From NCBI GenBank assembly GCA_963850205.1, contig CAWKKJ010000017.1, positions 496,001 through 560,000 on the forward strand: 64,000 nucleotides of DNA, in the 5' to 3' direction. Below the pieces are notes generated by a model, which saw nothing but the letters and a program-made list of their open reading frames with translations, did not search any database and had not been told where the DNA came from. Made by a program: the position numbers and the translations under genes. The stretch comes from JACVRW01 sp963850205 (GTDB lineage Bacteria > Actinomycetota > Thermoleophilia > Solirubrobacterales > Thermoleophilaceae). Positions 34,850 through 43,036 of this stretch are shown one piece after another. Position 1 is the stretch's first letter. The number at the start of each line of letters is the position of its first letter.

Positions 34850-36229
34850 CTAGTCGTTGAGATGAGGGGAGACGCGCCGCCGTACCAAATTTAGCTCGTA
34901 GAGCACCAGCAGCGCGAGCGCCGCCGCGACGCCGGCCGCCGCCAGGTAGGCCCAGCCTCCGTCCGGTTCGAACGACGGCCAGGCCCGCAGCAGCGGACCG
35001 AAGGGCGCGTCGGGCCGATCGGTCATCAGGCTGCCGCCCGAACGGGCGTCGACGTAGAGCCAGACCGAGCCGGCCAACGTGAGCGTGGCGAGCGCGGCGC
35101 CCAGACGGGGGGCGCGGCGCAGGCCCCAGGCCGCCAGCGGGATGGTCAGCGGCAGCACGGCCATCAGGTGGCGCCCGGGAAACCAGAAGCCGAACATGGT
35201 GGGCGCGAGAAACGCGGCCACGAGCAGCTGCACGCCCACGGCCGCCGCGCACAGGTCTCCGGTCAACTCGATCCCGCGCGCCGCCGGCAGCGCGCGCGCG
35301 AGCCGATCGCGATGTGAACGCCAGAGCCACCACAGACCCAGTAGGGCGAGGAGCAGCACGGGAGCCCAGCGCACCAGGCCGTAGTCGCGGTCGATCCACA
35401 GCGCGGCCAGGCGGTACGTACGCGCGAGGTAGTCGCCGGCCGAGGAGGCGCCGCTGACCGGCCCGGGCGTGTCCTGCGCCGCCAGCGGCGTGGGCCCTTC
35501 GTACAGCGCCTCGTTGAGCCCGACGTAGAAGGCGAGGCTGAAGAACGACAGCTCGACCGCACCCACCGCCAGGGTGCGCCGTCGCGCTCGCCACAGCCCG
35601 CGCGCGCCCACGTACCCGACCACGATGCCGGCCGGCACGAACTGGATCCCGAGCCAGGGGAGCAGGCCCAGCAGGCCGAAGCAGGCGAACGCCGTGCGCC
35701 CGCGCGGCCGCTCGTCGAGCCGCAGCGCAAGCAGGGCCGCGCCGGCGAGTGCGGCTCCTGCGGACAGCTCGGGAAAAACGGCGCTGCCGTAGGCCAGCAG
35801 CGGCGGGCTGAGGCCCACGGAGGCGGCGCCGCCGAGCGCCCAGGGATCAGGCGCCACCCGCAGCGCGAGCCGGTAGGCGAGCGCGACGGCCAGGGCGGCG
35901 ATGGCGGCCATCAACAGCTCCACGCCCGTCGCCCCGCCCAAGCCGTAGGCGGGCGCGATCAGCAGCGGAAAGCCGAGCCCGACGGGTTCGTTTCGCCGCC
36001 CCCGGGTCTCGCGGCCACGCGGTTCGAGCGTGTAGGGATGGAACCCGGCGTACGCGCGCCCGGCGTACTCGTCGCGGACGTCGACGTCGCGGTCCTCGGC
36101 CAGCGACTCGGCGGCGAGGAGGTTGTGCGGCTCGTCGCCCCCGTACTCGGCCTCTCCGAAGGCGGGCAGCCCGAGCGTCGCCGCGTACGCGGCGAACAGC
36201 AGAAGCCAGAGGGCGACGGTGCGGCCCAC
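34850..36229 (-). CDS. Polytopic membrane protein, probable GT-C-fold glycosyltransferase-like
   Basis: 459 aa with about 10-11 hydrophobic segments. After the first helix comes YGGDEPHNLLAAESLAEDRD followed by a DVRDEY, resembling the acidic first extracytoplasmic loop (GDEPxYLL..SL..D.D.D..DEY) of PMT/ArnT-like GT-C proteins. These use polyprenyl-phosphate sugars to glycosylate envelope molecules. Acceptor and donor cannot be inferred. It lies between nagA and the HD-GYP gene on the same strand with no obvious functional link. Confidence 0.75.
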   Translation of the reverse strand: MGRTVALWLLLFAAYAATLGLPAFGEAEYGGDEPHNLLAAESLAEDRDVDVRDEYAGRAYAGFHPYTLEPRGRETRGRRNEPVGLGFPLLIAPAYGLGGATGVELLMAAIAALAVALAYRLALRVAPDPWALGGAASVGLSPPLLAYGSAVFPELSAGAALAGAALLALRLDERPRGRTAFACFGLLGLLPWLGIQFVPAGIVVGYVGARGLWRARRRTLAVGAVELSFFSLAFYVGLNEALYEGPTPLAAQDTPGPVSGASSAGDYLARTYRLAALWIDRDYGLVRWAPVLLLALLGLWWLWRSHRDRLARALPAARGIELTGDLCAAAVGVQLLVAAFLAPTMFGFWFPGRHLMAVLPLTIPLAAWGLRRAPRLGAALATLTLAGSVWLYVDARSGGSLMTDRPDAPFGPLLRAWPSFEPDGGWAYLAAAGVAAALALLVLYELNLVRRRVSPHLND

Positions 36230-36255
36230 GGCGGGCTTCGCGGCCTAAGCGCGCA

Positions 36256-38112
36256 CTAGCGGGCTACCGTCGCCTCGAGCACGGTGCGGGCCCGGGCAAT
36301 CACGTCCGCCCCGTGGTCGCCGTGCTGCCAGACGGCCACGCCGGTGCGCGCCCGCAGGCCCCGTTGGTCGAGCTCCGCGATGAGCCGGGTGGCCAGCTCG
36401 GCGGCCTCGTGGTGCCCGCTGCCGGGCAGCAGGGCCGCCAGTCGACGGCCGCTGTAGCGCGCCAGGGTGGCGGGCGAGGCGGCCGCCACCTGCTCGAGTG
36501 CCTGCGCCGTCTCGCGCAGCGCGGCGTCACCGGCGGCGTAGCCCTCGTCACGGTTGATCTCCGCCAGGTCGGCCAACTCGATCATGACCACGGCGAACGG
36601 ACGGCGGTGGCGGGGGGCGCGCCGAGCCTCCAGCCCGGCCACCTCCTGGAGGTAGCGGTGCGGGTACAGCGCTGTGAGCTGGTCGAGAGCCGTGCTGGGG
36701 CCGTGGCCCAAGCGTGGCTCGCCCGGGGCCCTCCGGGCTTTCACGAGGGGGTTGTCGAGTGCCGCGGCCAGTGTGCCATCGGCGCTCCGGGCTATCGGGC
36801 GCCGCCGGGCCTCGGCCACGAACAAGCGGGCGATCTCGGGGTCGAACTGGGTGCCGGCCCCGCGCTCGATCTCCTGGCAGGCCTCCTCCACTCCCATCGA
36901 CCGGCGGTACGGCCGGCTGGTGGTCAGAGCGGCGAAGGCGTCGGCCACCCCGATGACGCGGGCCTCGAGCGGGATCTCGTCGCCCTCGAGGCCCGCGGGA
37001 TAGCCCTCGCCGTCCCAGCGTTCGTGGTGGTGCAGGATCGCCGGCGCCAGATCGGTGAGCCCGGGCACCCTGTCGATGATGCGGCAGCCGATGAGCGGAT
37101 GGAGCTCGACGATCTCGCGCTCCTCGGGGCTGAGCGGGCCCTCCTTGAGCAGGATGCGTTCGCTGATGCCCAGCTTGCCCACGTCGTGCAGCAGGGCCCC
37201 GAAGAGGAGCTGCTCCCGGCGAAGCGGCTCGAGCTCGAGCTTCCGGGCCACCGCCTCCACATAGCCGGCCACCTCGCCGGCATGCGCGTGGGTAAAGGGA
37301 TCCTTCGCCTCGATCGCGTCCGCCAGCATGCTGACGACGGCGAGGTAGGAGCTGCGCAGGCGGCCGTGGAGCCTGCCGTTCTCGAGCACCGAGCCCGCGT
37401 GGTCGCCCAGCGCCAGCAGCACGTCGTCATCGAGCTCGGCGAAGCCGTCGGGGCGGTTGGCGCACACCACCACCCCCTCGAAGTCGTCGCTGATGTACAC
37501 GGGAACGGCGATCAGCGACCGGATCTCCGCGTCCGCCGGGGAGGCGCCGTCGCCCGGGTCGTCCTCGCGCACGATCTCGTCGCGCTCCAGCACGCGGTCC
37601 GCGAACCGCTGGGCCACGCTGCTCTCGGAGGGATCGTGCTCGAAGCCGTTGCTGCACACCAGGTCGAGCCTGCCGTCGCCGTCGCGGTCCTCGAGCGACA
37701 GCATGAGCCCCTTCTCCGCCCCTGTCAGCTGTACCGCGGTGGCCAGCAACAGCTCACGCAGGTTGCCGGTGGGGCCCTGGTCACGATAGAGGCGCGATAC
37801 CTGGCCGTGCAGCTCCTTCGACCATTCGCGCTCGGCCTGACGGGCCCGCTCGGTGCGCAGGCGCAGGCGCTGCTCGTCCAGCAGCCGCCGGCCGCTGTCC
37901 CGCAGCTGCTGCTCGAGATCGCGTTGCCGCTCGGCCAGCTCGTCCCGGCCGCGCTCGCCCAGCGCAGCGCGCGCCTGCGCGGACCGGCGCTCGCGAGCCC
38001 AGGCGACGATGGCGGCCAGGGCTGCCAGGGCGGCCAGGGCCAAGGCGAAGGGCAGGAGGTCGGTCAGGTCGACGCCGGCGAGCGTGATGCCGAGCAGCAT
38101 GGTGCCGGACAT
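36256..38112 (-). CDS. Membrane-anchored GAF / HD-GYP phosphodiesterase with degenerate GGDEF domain
   Basis: 618 aa. Two hydrophobic stretches lie within residues 5-38, a charged coiled-coil region spans about 40-105, and a GAF domain about 115-250. The HD-GYP domain spans about 260-430, with the HD pair in LLHDVGKLGI (309-310), HHHERWDGEGYPAG (GYP at 370-372) and DAFAALTTSRPYR. The C-terminal 480-610 region has the GGDEF fold order but the signature position reads YSGRRLA, so it should not make c-di-GMP. Predicted c-di-GMP hydrolase regulated by GAF ligand binding. ATG 38112 begins directly before the first membrane helix. Confidence 0.87.
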   Translation of the reverse strand: MSGTMLLGITLAGVDLTDLLPFALALAALAALAAIVAWARERRSAQARAALGERGRDELAERQRDLEQQLRDSGRRLLDEQRLRLRTERARQAEREWSKELHGQVSRLYRDQGPTGNLRELLLATAVQLTGAEKGLMLSLEDRDGDGRLDLVCSNGFEHDPSESSVAQRFADRVLERDEIVREDDPGDGASPADAEIRSLIAVPVYISDDFEGVVVCANRPDGFAELDDDVLLALGDHAGSVLENGRLHGRLRSSYLAVVSMLADAIEAKDPFTHAHAGEVAGYVEAVARKLELEPLRREQLLFGALLHDVGKLGISERILLKEGPLSPEEREIVELHPLIGCRIIDRVPGLTDLAPAILHHHERWDGEGYPAGLEGDEIPLEARVIGVADAFAALTTSRPYRRSMGVEEACQEIERGAGTQFDPEIARLFVAEARRRPIARSADGTLAAALDNPLVKARRAPGEPRLGHGPSTALDQLTALYPHRYLQEVAGLEARRAPRHRRPFAVVMIELADLAEINRDEGYAAGDAALRETAQALEQVAAASPATLARYSGRRLAALLPGSGHHEAAELATRLIAELDQRGLRARTGVAVWQHGDHGADVIARARTVLEATVAR

Positions 38113-38178
38113 GACTGCACTCGCTACCCGGAAGGGAGCGAGCCTACACGCGGCTTCAGGTGCTATCAGACCTTTTTC

Positions 38179-38874
38179 ATGCGTTTCAGGGTGGAGCCCT
38201 CGCCGGCCGGCGGCTACCTGGTGATGGCCGAGGACGGCGCGGCGCCGCTCTCGCGCCACGACACCGAGGAGGAGGCCCTCGAGCGAGCCACCGCCTACAC
38301 GCTGGGCGCGGCGGGGGCGGCGGCCGAGGAGATCGAGCTACGCGACGGCGCTCGCGTGTTGGTGCGGCCGCTGCAGCCCGACGACAAGGGGCTGCTGGCC
38401 GCAGGCTTTGACCGGCTCAGCCCCGAATCGCGCTATCTGCGCTTCTTCGGAGCCAAGAAGCGGCTGAGCCCGGACGAGCTGCAGGACCTCACCGAGATCG
38501 ACCACACCGACCACGAGGCGCTGGGTGCGCTCGACCCGGCGACCGGTCTGGGGGTGGGGGTGGCCCGCTTCATCCGCGACCCCTCCGACCCCGGCTCGGC
38601 CGAGGCGGCGGTGACCGTGGCCGACGACTGGCAGGGCCGTGGGCTGGGCACGGCGCTGCTGCGGCGCCTCGTGGTCCGGGCGAGAGAGGAGGGCGTCGAG
38701 CGCTTCGTGGCCTCGCTGTTTGTCGAGAACCGCGACATGCTCGAGGTCTTTCGCCGGGTGGGGGAGGTCAGCGTGACCCGGACCGACGGCACGGCGCGTG
38801 AGATCGAGGTCGAGCTCCCGGTCGACGGCGAGCCGCTCGGCCGGGTGCTGAAGGCCGCGGCGAAGCTCGACTGA
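38179..38874 (+). CDS. GNAT-family N-acetyltransferase with an N-terminal DUF2188-like segment
   Basis: 231 aa. The first 50 residues (FRVEPSPAGGYLVMAEDGA, then TEEEALERATAY) resemble the small DUF2188 repeat. The remainder is a GNAT domain: SPESRYLRFFG (typical of acetyl-CoA synthetase/Pat-related GNATs), AAVTVADDWQGRGLGTALL with the acetyl-CoA pyrophosphate loop, and ENRDMLEVFRRVG. Possible roles include protein lysine acetylation or small-molecule acetylation. It is divergent from the HD-GYP gene across 66 bp and converges with the acyl-CoA dehydrogenase. Confidence 0.85.
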   Translation: MRFRVEPSPAGGYLVMAEDGAAPLSRHDTEEEALERATAYTLGAAGAAAEEIELRDGARVLVRPLQPDDKGLLAAGFDRLSPESRYLRFFGAKKRLSPDELQDLTEIDHTDHEALGALDPATGLGVGVARFIRDPSDPGSAEAAVTVADDWQGRGLGTALLRRLVVRAREEGVERFVASLFVENRDMLEVFRRVGEVSVTRTDGTAREIEVELPVDGEPLGRVLKAAAKLD

Positions 38875-38880
38875 CGCCCC

Positions 38881-40014
38881 TCAGAGGCCGAGCCCGCGCG
38901 CGATCACCATCTGCTGCACCTCGTCGGTGCCCTCGCCGATGGTGAGGACCTTGGCGTCGCGGTAGAAGCGGCACACGGGGTACTCCTCCATGTAGCCGTA
39001 GCCACCGTGCACCTGCACGGCCTCCTCGCTCGCACGCACCGCCAGCCGCCCGGTCTTGAGCTTGGCCTGCGCGGCCGTGAGCGAGAACGATTTGCCCGCG
39101 TCCTTCTCCAACGCGGCGCGATAGGTCAACAGGCGGGCGGCCTCGATCTCGGCCGAGAGGTCGGCCAGCTTGATCTGGATGGCCTGAAAGCGGCCGATCG
39201 GCTTCCCGAAGGCGGTGCGCTCCTTGGCGTACGCCAGCGCTTCGTCCAGCGCGCCCTGGGCCAGGCCGACCCCCATGGCCGACACGCTGATGCGACCGCC
39301 GTCGAGCGTCTGGAGGAACTGCCGGAAGCCCCGGCCCCTGCCGCCCACCAGGTTCGCCGAGGGCACCCGGCAGTCCTCGAAGGTGAGCGGGCGGGTGTCG
39401 GAGGCGTGCCAGCCCATCTTGCGGTAGGGCTCGCCCACCTCGTAGCCCGGGGTGCCGTTGGGCACCAGCAGGTTGGACACCTCCTGTTCGCCGGTGCGGG
39501 CGGTGATGGTCACGCAGCCGCTGATTTCCGTGCCGGCGTTGGTGATGAACTGCTTGGTCCCGTCGATCACCCAGTCGCCGTTGTCCTCGGTGGCCCGGGT
39601 GCGGGTGTTGCCGGCGTCCGAGCCGGCCTCGGGCTCGGTCAGGCCGAAGGCGCCGAGCTTCCGCCCCGAGCACAGCGCCGGCAGCCACTCCTGCTTCTGC
39701 TCATCCGAGCCGAACGCGTAGATCGGCCAGGTGCCGAGGCTGATGTGCGCGGCGAGCGTGATGGCCACGCTGGAGTCCACGCGCGCCAGCTCCTCCACCA
39801 CCAGCGCGTAGCTGAGGGTGTCCGCCCCGCCGCCCCCGTACTCCTCGGGGTAAGGGATGCCCATCAGCCCCAGCTCGGCGAGCTGCCTGACGATCGCGTA
39901 GGGAAAGCTCTTCGTGCGGTCGAGCTCCTCGGCCGCGGGGCGCACCTCGCCGTCGGCGAACTCGCGGGCCAGCGAGCGGATCGCCTGCTGCTCGTGGGAG
40001 AGGTCGAAGTCCAT
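38881..40014 (-). CDS. Acyl-CoA dehydrogenase
   Basis: 377 aa FAD-dependent enzyme introducing the alpha,beta double bond in acyl-CoA. Visible: N-terminal DLSHEQQAIRSLAREFADGEV, FAD/substrate segments AFGLTEPEAGSDAG and WVIDGTKQFITNAG, a middle beta domain, and the C-terminal VHGGYGYMEEYPVCRFYRD (key residues) and IGEGTDEVQQMVIAR, where the family's catalytic Glu lies. Short/branched-chain type by length and motifs. It lies 42 bp downstream of the ImmA/IrrE gene, same strand. Confidence 0.93.
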   Translation of the reverse strand: MDFDLSHEQQAIRSLAREFADGEVRPAAEELDRTKSFPYAIVRQLAELGLMGIPYPEEYGGGGADTLSYALVVEELARVDSSVAITLAAHISLGTWPIYAFGSDEQKQEWLPALCSGRKLGAFGLTEPEAGSDAGNTRTRATEDNGDWVIDGTKQFITNAGTEISGCVTITARTGEQEVSNLLVPNGTPGYEVGEPYRKMGWHASDTRPLTFEDCRVPSANLVGGRGRGFRQFLQTLDGGRISVSAMGVGLAQGALDEALAYAKERTAFGKPIGRFQAIQIKLADLSAEIEAARLLTYRAALEKDAGKSFSLTAAQAKLKTGRLAVRASEEAVQVHGGYGYMEEYPVCRFYRDAKVLTIGEGTDEVQQMVIARGLGL

Positions 40015-40056
40015 CCGGCGGCGATCGTACTTGCTGGCCGACCGCGTGCGCCGCTT

Positions 40057-40587
40057 TCAGATCACCCTGCGCAGCCGCCGGCTCATGGCGGCTCCGGAGG
40101 CCCCGAAGGTCCGGCAGAGCTGGGCGAAGCAGCCCTCCGGATCGCGCTGCCGCAGCCGCTCGTAGTGCCGTCGCACCAGCTCCGCGGGCATGAGCAGCGC
40201 GGCCGCGAACTCGTTCGCCTCGCTCTCCTCGGGCGGGTAGGCGGGCCGCGCCCCCGGCGGCGACTCGGCGGGGTCGACCGCGTGCGAGCGGCACCAGACG
40301 GTGCCGCCGCTGCGGTGCAGGCACCAGTGCCCGAGCTCGTGGGCGATGGTGAACCGGCGCCGGGGAGGCCAGGCGCGCGCCTCGGCCGCGTTGACCCAGA
40401 TCTCTCCCACCGCCGGCAGCAGCAGGCCGGACAGGCCCTGGCCGGCGGGGAGATCGGGGACGCCGGGCGCCGAGCGCAGGTCGCTGACGTCGCGCACGTG
40501 CAGGCCGAAGCCGGAGTCCGCGATGTGCTCGACCGGAACCGGCACCGACGCGCCGTCCCAGATCCAGTCGGGCACGTCGGTGAGCAC
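40057..40587 (-). CDS. ImmA/IrrE-family metallopeptidase
   Basis: 176 aa. Zinc motif HELGH at residues 83-87 (context FTIAHELGHWCLHR) and the third ligand region in EESEANEFAAALLMP, the standard COG2856 arrangement. Family members cleave repressors or other regulators on a stress signal (ImmA on ImmR, IrrE on DdrO). Third gene of a same-strand set: ECF sigma, HTH protein, peptidase. The GTG at 40587 is the first usual start, but conserved-looking sequence extends about 11 residues upstream in frame (IEQRAER), so a non-standard start is possible. Candidate target: the HTH protein or the sigma factor. Confidence 0.87.
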   Translation of the reverse strand: MLTDVPDWIWDGASVPVPVEHIADSGFGLHVRDVSDLRSAPGVPDLPAGQGLSGLLLPAVGEIWVNAAEARAWPPRRRFTIAHELGHWCLHRSGGTVWCRSHAVDPAESPPGARPAYPPEESEANEFAAALLMPAELVRRHYERLRQRDPEGCFAQLCRTFGASGAAMSRRLRRVI

Positions 40588-40627
40588 CCGTTCGGCACGC
40601 TGCTCGATCGTGGAGGGGGCCAGGTGA

Positions 40628-41245
40628 TCAGCCTCCCCTGAAGAGGCGGTCGACCTGGTCCCACTCCTGCTCCTCGGGCGCGGTGCTCGCCCGGGCCTCG
40701 TCCGCAGGCGGGGCGTCCCCGAGGGCCGGCCGGGTGAACACGGCGCCGCCGGCCGGCGCCATCCCGCCGGGCGCGGGCATCTGGCCCGCCCGGCGCAGGC
40801 CCTCTCTCCCGTAGCCCACGATCCGCCCGAGCGCCTCGAGCACGGTGTCCGAGACCCCCGCGGCCGGGAGCAGGCCCTGCTCCATCTGGTGGTAGTAGGT
40901 CGCCACCTTGGGCTGCTGGGACTGGGCGCCGAGGCGGGCGGCCAGCTCGGCCACCAGGTCCGCCCGGCGGATCCTGGCGCGGTTGCGCAGGCGGGGGAGC
41001 AGCGCCGGCCACAGCCCGCTCGAGCCGGCCAGCGAGCGCTCGAGCGAATCGGCGACCGCCGCGGCCGCGGAGCTCGGGGCGCCTGGGGGACGCCGCGGCG
41101 CGCGGGACAGGTAGGCCTCGATCAGGCCGGCCAGCTGCTCCCGGTCGCCGCCGGCGACCCGCTCGAGGAACGGGCCTGGGTCGGCGTCACCGCCGGCCTG
41201 GTACATGGCCTTGTAGTCGGCGAACAGCCGCTCGGGATCGGTCAT
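40628..41245 (-). CDS. HTH-like regulatory protein between ECF sigma factor and ImmA/IrrE peptidase
   Basis: 205 aa. The N-terminal 50 residues (LFADYKAMYQAGGDADPGPFL, LAGLIEAYLSRAP) form a helical module. Residues about 85-150 (RARIRRADLVAELAARLG, VATYYHQMEQGLLP) resemble a divergent XRE-type helix-turn-helix with the typical YyhxLExGLL ending. The C-terminal 50 residues are Pro/Ala/acid-rich and probably disordered, which would suit a protease-sensitive linker (inference). ATGA overlap with the sigma factor gene. Likely sequesters the sigma factor or represses the module. Confidence 0.65.
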   Translation of the reverse strand: MTDPERLFADYKAMYQAGGDADPGPFLERVAGGDREQLAGLIEAYLSRAPRRPPGAPSSAAAAVADSLERSLAGSSGLWPALLPRLRNRARIRRADLVAELAARLGAQSQQPKVATYYHQMEQGLLPAAGVSDTVLEALGRIVGYGREGLRRAGQMPAPGGMAPAGGAVFTRPALGDAPPADEARASTAPEEQEWDQVDRLFRGG

Positions 41246-41940
41246 CGCTCTCCCTCGGGTTCGCCCCCGTCGAGCAGCTCGCGAAAGCGCTTCTGGAACC
41301 GCGACGCGACCTGATGCACGTTGGCCTCGGTCATCCCCGAACCGACGAGCTCCGCCGTGTCGTCGGCCGCGTGGGGGCCGAGGAGGTACAGGTCGATCAC
41401 CTGCCGGTGGCGCAGCTCGACCAGCTCCTCATAGGCCTGGCCGAGGCACTCCTGCGCGTACAGGGCGTCGCCCTCGAAGGGCTGCGCCGGCTCGGCGCCC
41501 CATACGTCGTCCTCCCCGGCGTGCTCGGACGCCAGCTCCGTGGTGGCCGGCCGCCGCTTGCGGGCCTCGAGGTGGTCCGCGATCCGGCGGCTCAGGATGG
41601 TGTTCAGCCAGCTGCGGAACTCGCCCACCGAGCGGCCGTCGAAGGCTGAGCCCAGAGCGCTCATCGTCGCCTCCGCGGCCACGTCCTCGACGTCGGCCTC
41701 GGGCAGTTTGAGTCGCGCCCGGGCCACGAGGGCGTCCCAGTAGCCGTACACCAGCACGGCGATCGCGGGCCGCATGGCCTCGGGGCGCCCCGCCTCGCGC
41801 GCGGCACGGAGATAGTCGACAAGCTGTTCATCGCTGCACTGTTGAAGCTCGGGCTCCGCGAGCTCGCGGAACGCGGTCAACGGAGGGAGGGTCGGCGAAC
41901 CGGACCGGTCTCTGACATGGGCAGCCACATTCTCGTTCAC
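41242..41940 (-). CDS. ECF-type RNA polymerase sigma factor
   Basis: 232 aa. A sigma region-2-like segment spans about residues 60-130 (YGYWDALVARARLKLPEADVEDVAAEAT, key residues D/DVAAE, and FRSWLNTILSRRIADHLEARKRRP). A sigma region-4 segment lies at about 170-225 (ECLGQAYEELVELRHRQVIDLYLLG, then MTEANVHQVASRFQKRFREL). About 55 N-terminal residues precede region 2. The GTG overlaps the stop of the EamA transporter gene and the stop overlaps the HTH gene start. No classical anti-sigma factor is nearby; the HTH and ImmA/IrrE genes take that place. Confidence 0.82.
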   Translation of the reverse strand: MNENVAAHVRDRSGSPTLPPLTAFRELAEPELQQCSDEQLVDYLRAAREAGRPEAMRPAIAVLVYGYWDALVARARLKLPEADVEDVAAEATMSALGSAFDGRSVGEFRSWLNTILSRRIADHLEARKRRPATTELASEHAGEDDVWGAEPAQPFEGDALYAQECLGQAYEELVELRHRQVIDLYLLGPHAADDTAELVGSGMTEANVHQVASRFQKRFRELLDGGEPEGER

Positions 41941-42821
41941 ACCGGCTGACGCGCACGGCGCGGCCCCGCGGTGGCCGCCACCACGCAGGCCAGCACAACG
42001 AGCACCCCCAGCAGCTGCAGCGCGGATGGAGCCTCGGACAGAAGCACGGCCCCCAGAAGCACCGCACCCACGGGCTGCAGCGTCAGGAGGATCGAGGTGA
42101 GCAGCGCGGGCAGCCGCGGCAGCGACACGGAGATGAGCAGCCAGCCCAGCACCTGCGAGGACAGGGCCAGCAGCACCAGCCAGGCCTGGGACTCGGGCGC
42201 CGGCACCCAGTCGACGTCGCCGATCGCGATACCGGCCAGGGCGCAGACGACGGCCGCGGAGAGGGTGGCGTCGAACAGGGGGCCGGCGGGCCGTCGGACG
42301 TCGGCGTTGCTCTGGCGCAGCACCAGGAGGAAGATCGCGTAGCTCACCCCTGTGGCCAGTCCATAGAGCGCGCCGAGCGCGGGATCGTCCCCGTAGGCGC
42401 CGGCGCCGATCGCTCCCGAGATCAGCACCACGCCGAGCAGCACTACCGGCACCGTCGCGATCGAGCGGCGGCTGGGCCGCTCTCCCAGCGCGACCCACGC
42501 GAACAGGCCGACGAACACCACCTGGACGTTCGCGAGGACGGTGGCCAGCCCCGCGCCCACCGCGGCGATCGAGTAGTGCCAGAACACGAGGTCGGCGGCG
42601 AAGAACACGCCGGCGAACCAGGCCAGGCGCCGCTCGCTCGCCGGGCGGCCCCCGTAGCGCCGGCGCTCGGCGAGCGCGAGGACGCCCAGCACCGGGAGCG
42701 CGTAGACGCAGCGGAACACGGCCGCGGTGGAGGGCGATACGTCGGCCAGGCGCACAAGGATCGCCGAGAACGCGATCACCAGGGCGCCGAGGGTGGCGGC
42801 GAGAACCGGCTGCTCGGTCAC
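41937..42821 (-). CDS. EamA/DMT-family transporter
   Basis: 294 aa with ten predicted membrane helices in two five-helix EamA repeats (first repeat ends near LGVVLISGAIGAG; second repeat ends LLGVLVVLACVVAAT). FxRxxxALP-type segment VFRCVYALPVL follows the first helix pair, typical of RhaT/EamA metabolite exporters. GTG 42821 chosen so the protein begins just before helix 1. Its stop overlaps the sigma factor GTG, which links their expression. Substrate unknown. Confidence 0.88.
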   Translation of the reverse strand: MTEQPVLAATLGALVIAFSAILVRLADVSPSTAAVFRCVYALPVLGVLALAERRRYGGRPASERRLAWFAGVFFAADLVFWHYSIAAVGAGLATVLANVQVVFVGLFAWVALGERPSRRSIATVPVVLLGVVLISGAIGAGAYGDDPALGALYGLATGVSYAIFLLVLRQSNADVRRPAGPLFDATLSAAVVCALAGIAIGDVDWVPAPESQAWLVLLALSSQVLGWLLISVSLPRLPALLTSILLTLQPVGAVLLGAVLLSEAPSALQLLGVLVVLACVVAATAGPRRARQPV

Positions 42822-42859
42822 GGCCGACGAGGCTACCCGCGGGGATAACCTCCTCCCAC

Positions 42860-43036
42860 GTGACCCGCAACACCCTGCTCTGGGCACTCGTGCTGTTCTT
42901 CGGCGCCTCGGTCATGTTCGCGCTGATCCGCAACGCCACCGAGGACGAGAGCGTGGGGGTCAGCCTCGGCCTCCAGGCCCTCGCCGGCCTGGTGCTCATC
43001 GGGGCCATCGTGCTCTACGTGCGGCGCCGGCCGTGA
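42860..43036 (+). CDS. Small two-helix membrane protein (58 aa)
   Basis: GTG start, 58 residues: helix 1 TLLWALVLFFGASVMFALI, a short acidic loop (NATEDESVG) and helix 2 with LAGLVLIGAIVLYV, then a basic RRRP tail. Hydrophobic pattern, third-position GC and a GTGA overlap with the SDR gene downstream support it as a real gene. No homology-based function can be given. There is no clear Shine-Dalgarno; a leaderless or weakly translated message is possible. Confidence 0.65.
   Translation: MTRNTLLWALVLFFGASVMFALIRNATEDESVGVSLGLQALAGLVLIGAIVLYVRRRP

Noticed and set aside
34768..34860. 30-codon open frame after the second dre site
   Set aside because: It overlaps the 3' end of the membrane protein gene, has no motif, and lies in a promoter region.
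40057..41245. Simple toxin-antitoxin pair
   Set aside because: The peptidase lacks the Res/Xre toxin layout, and the coupling to an ECF sigma factor points to regulation instead.
40057..41940. Prophage or ICE remnant suggested by ImmA/IrrE and HTH genes
   Set aside because: No integrase, phage structural genes or attachment repeats nearby; flanking genes are ordinary chromosomal genes and composition is uniform.
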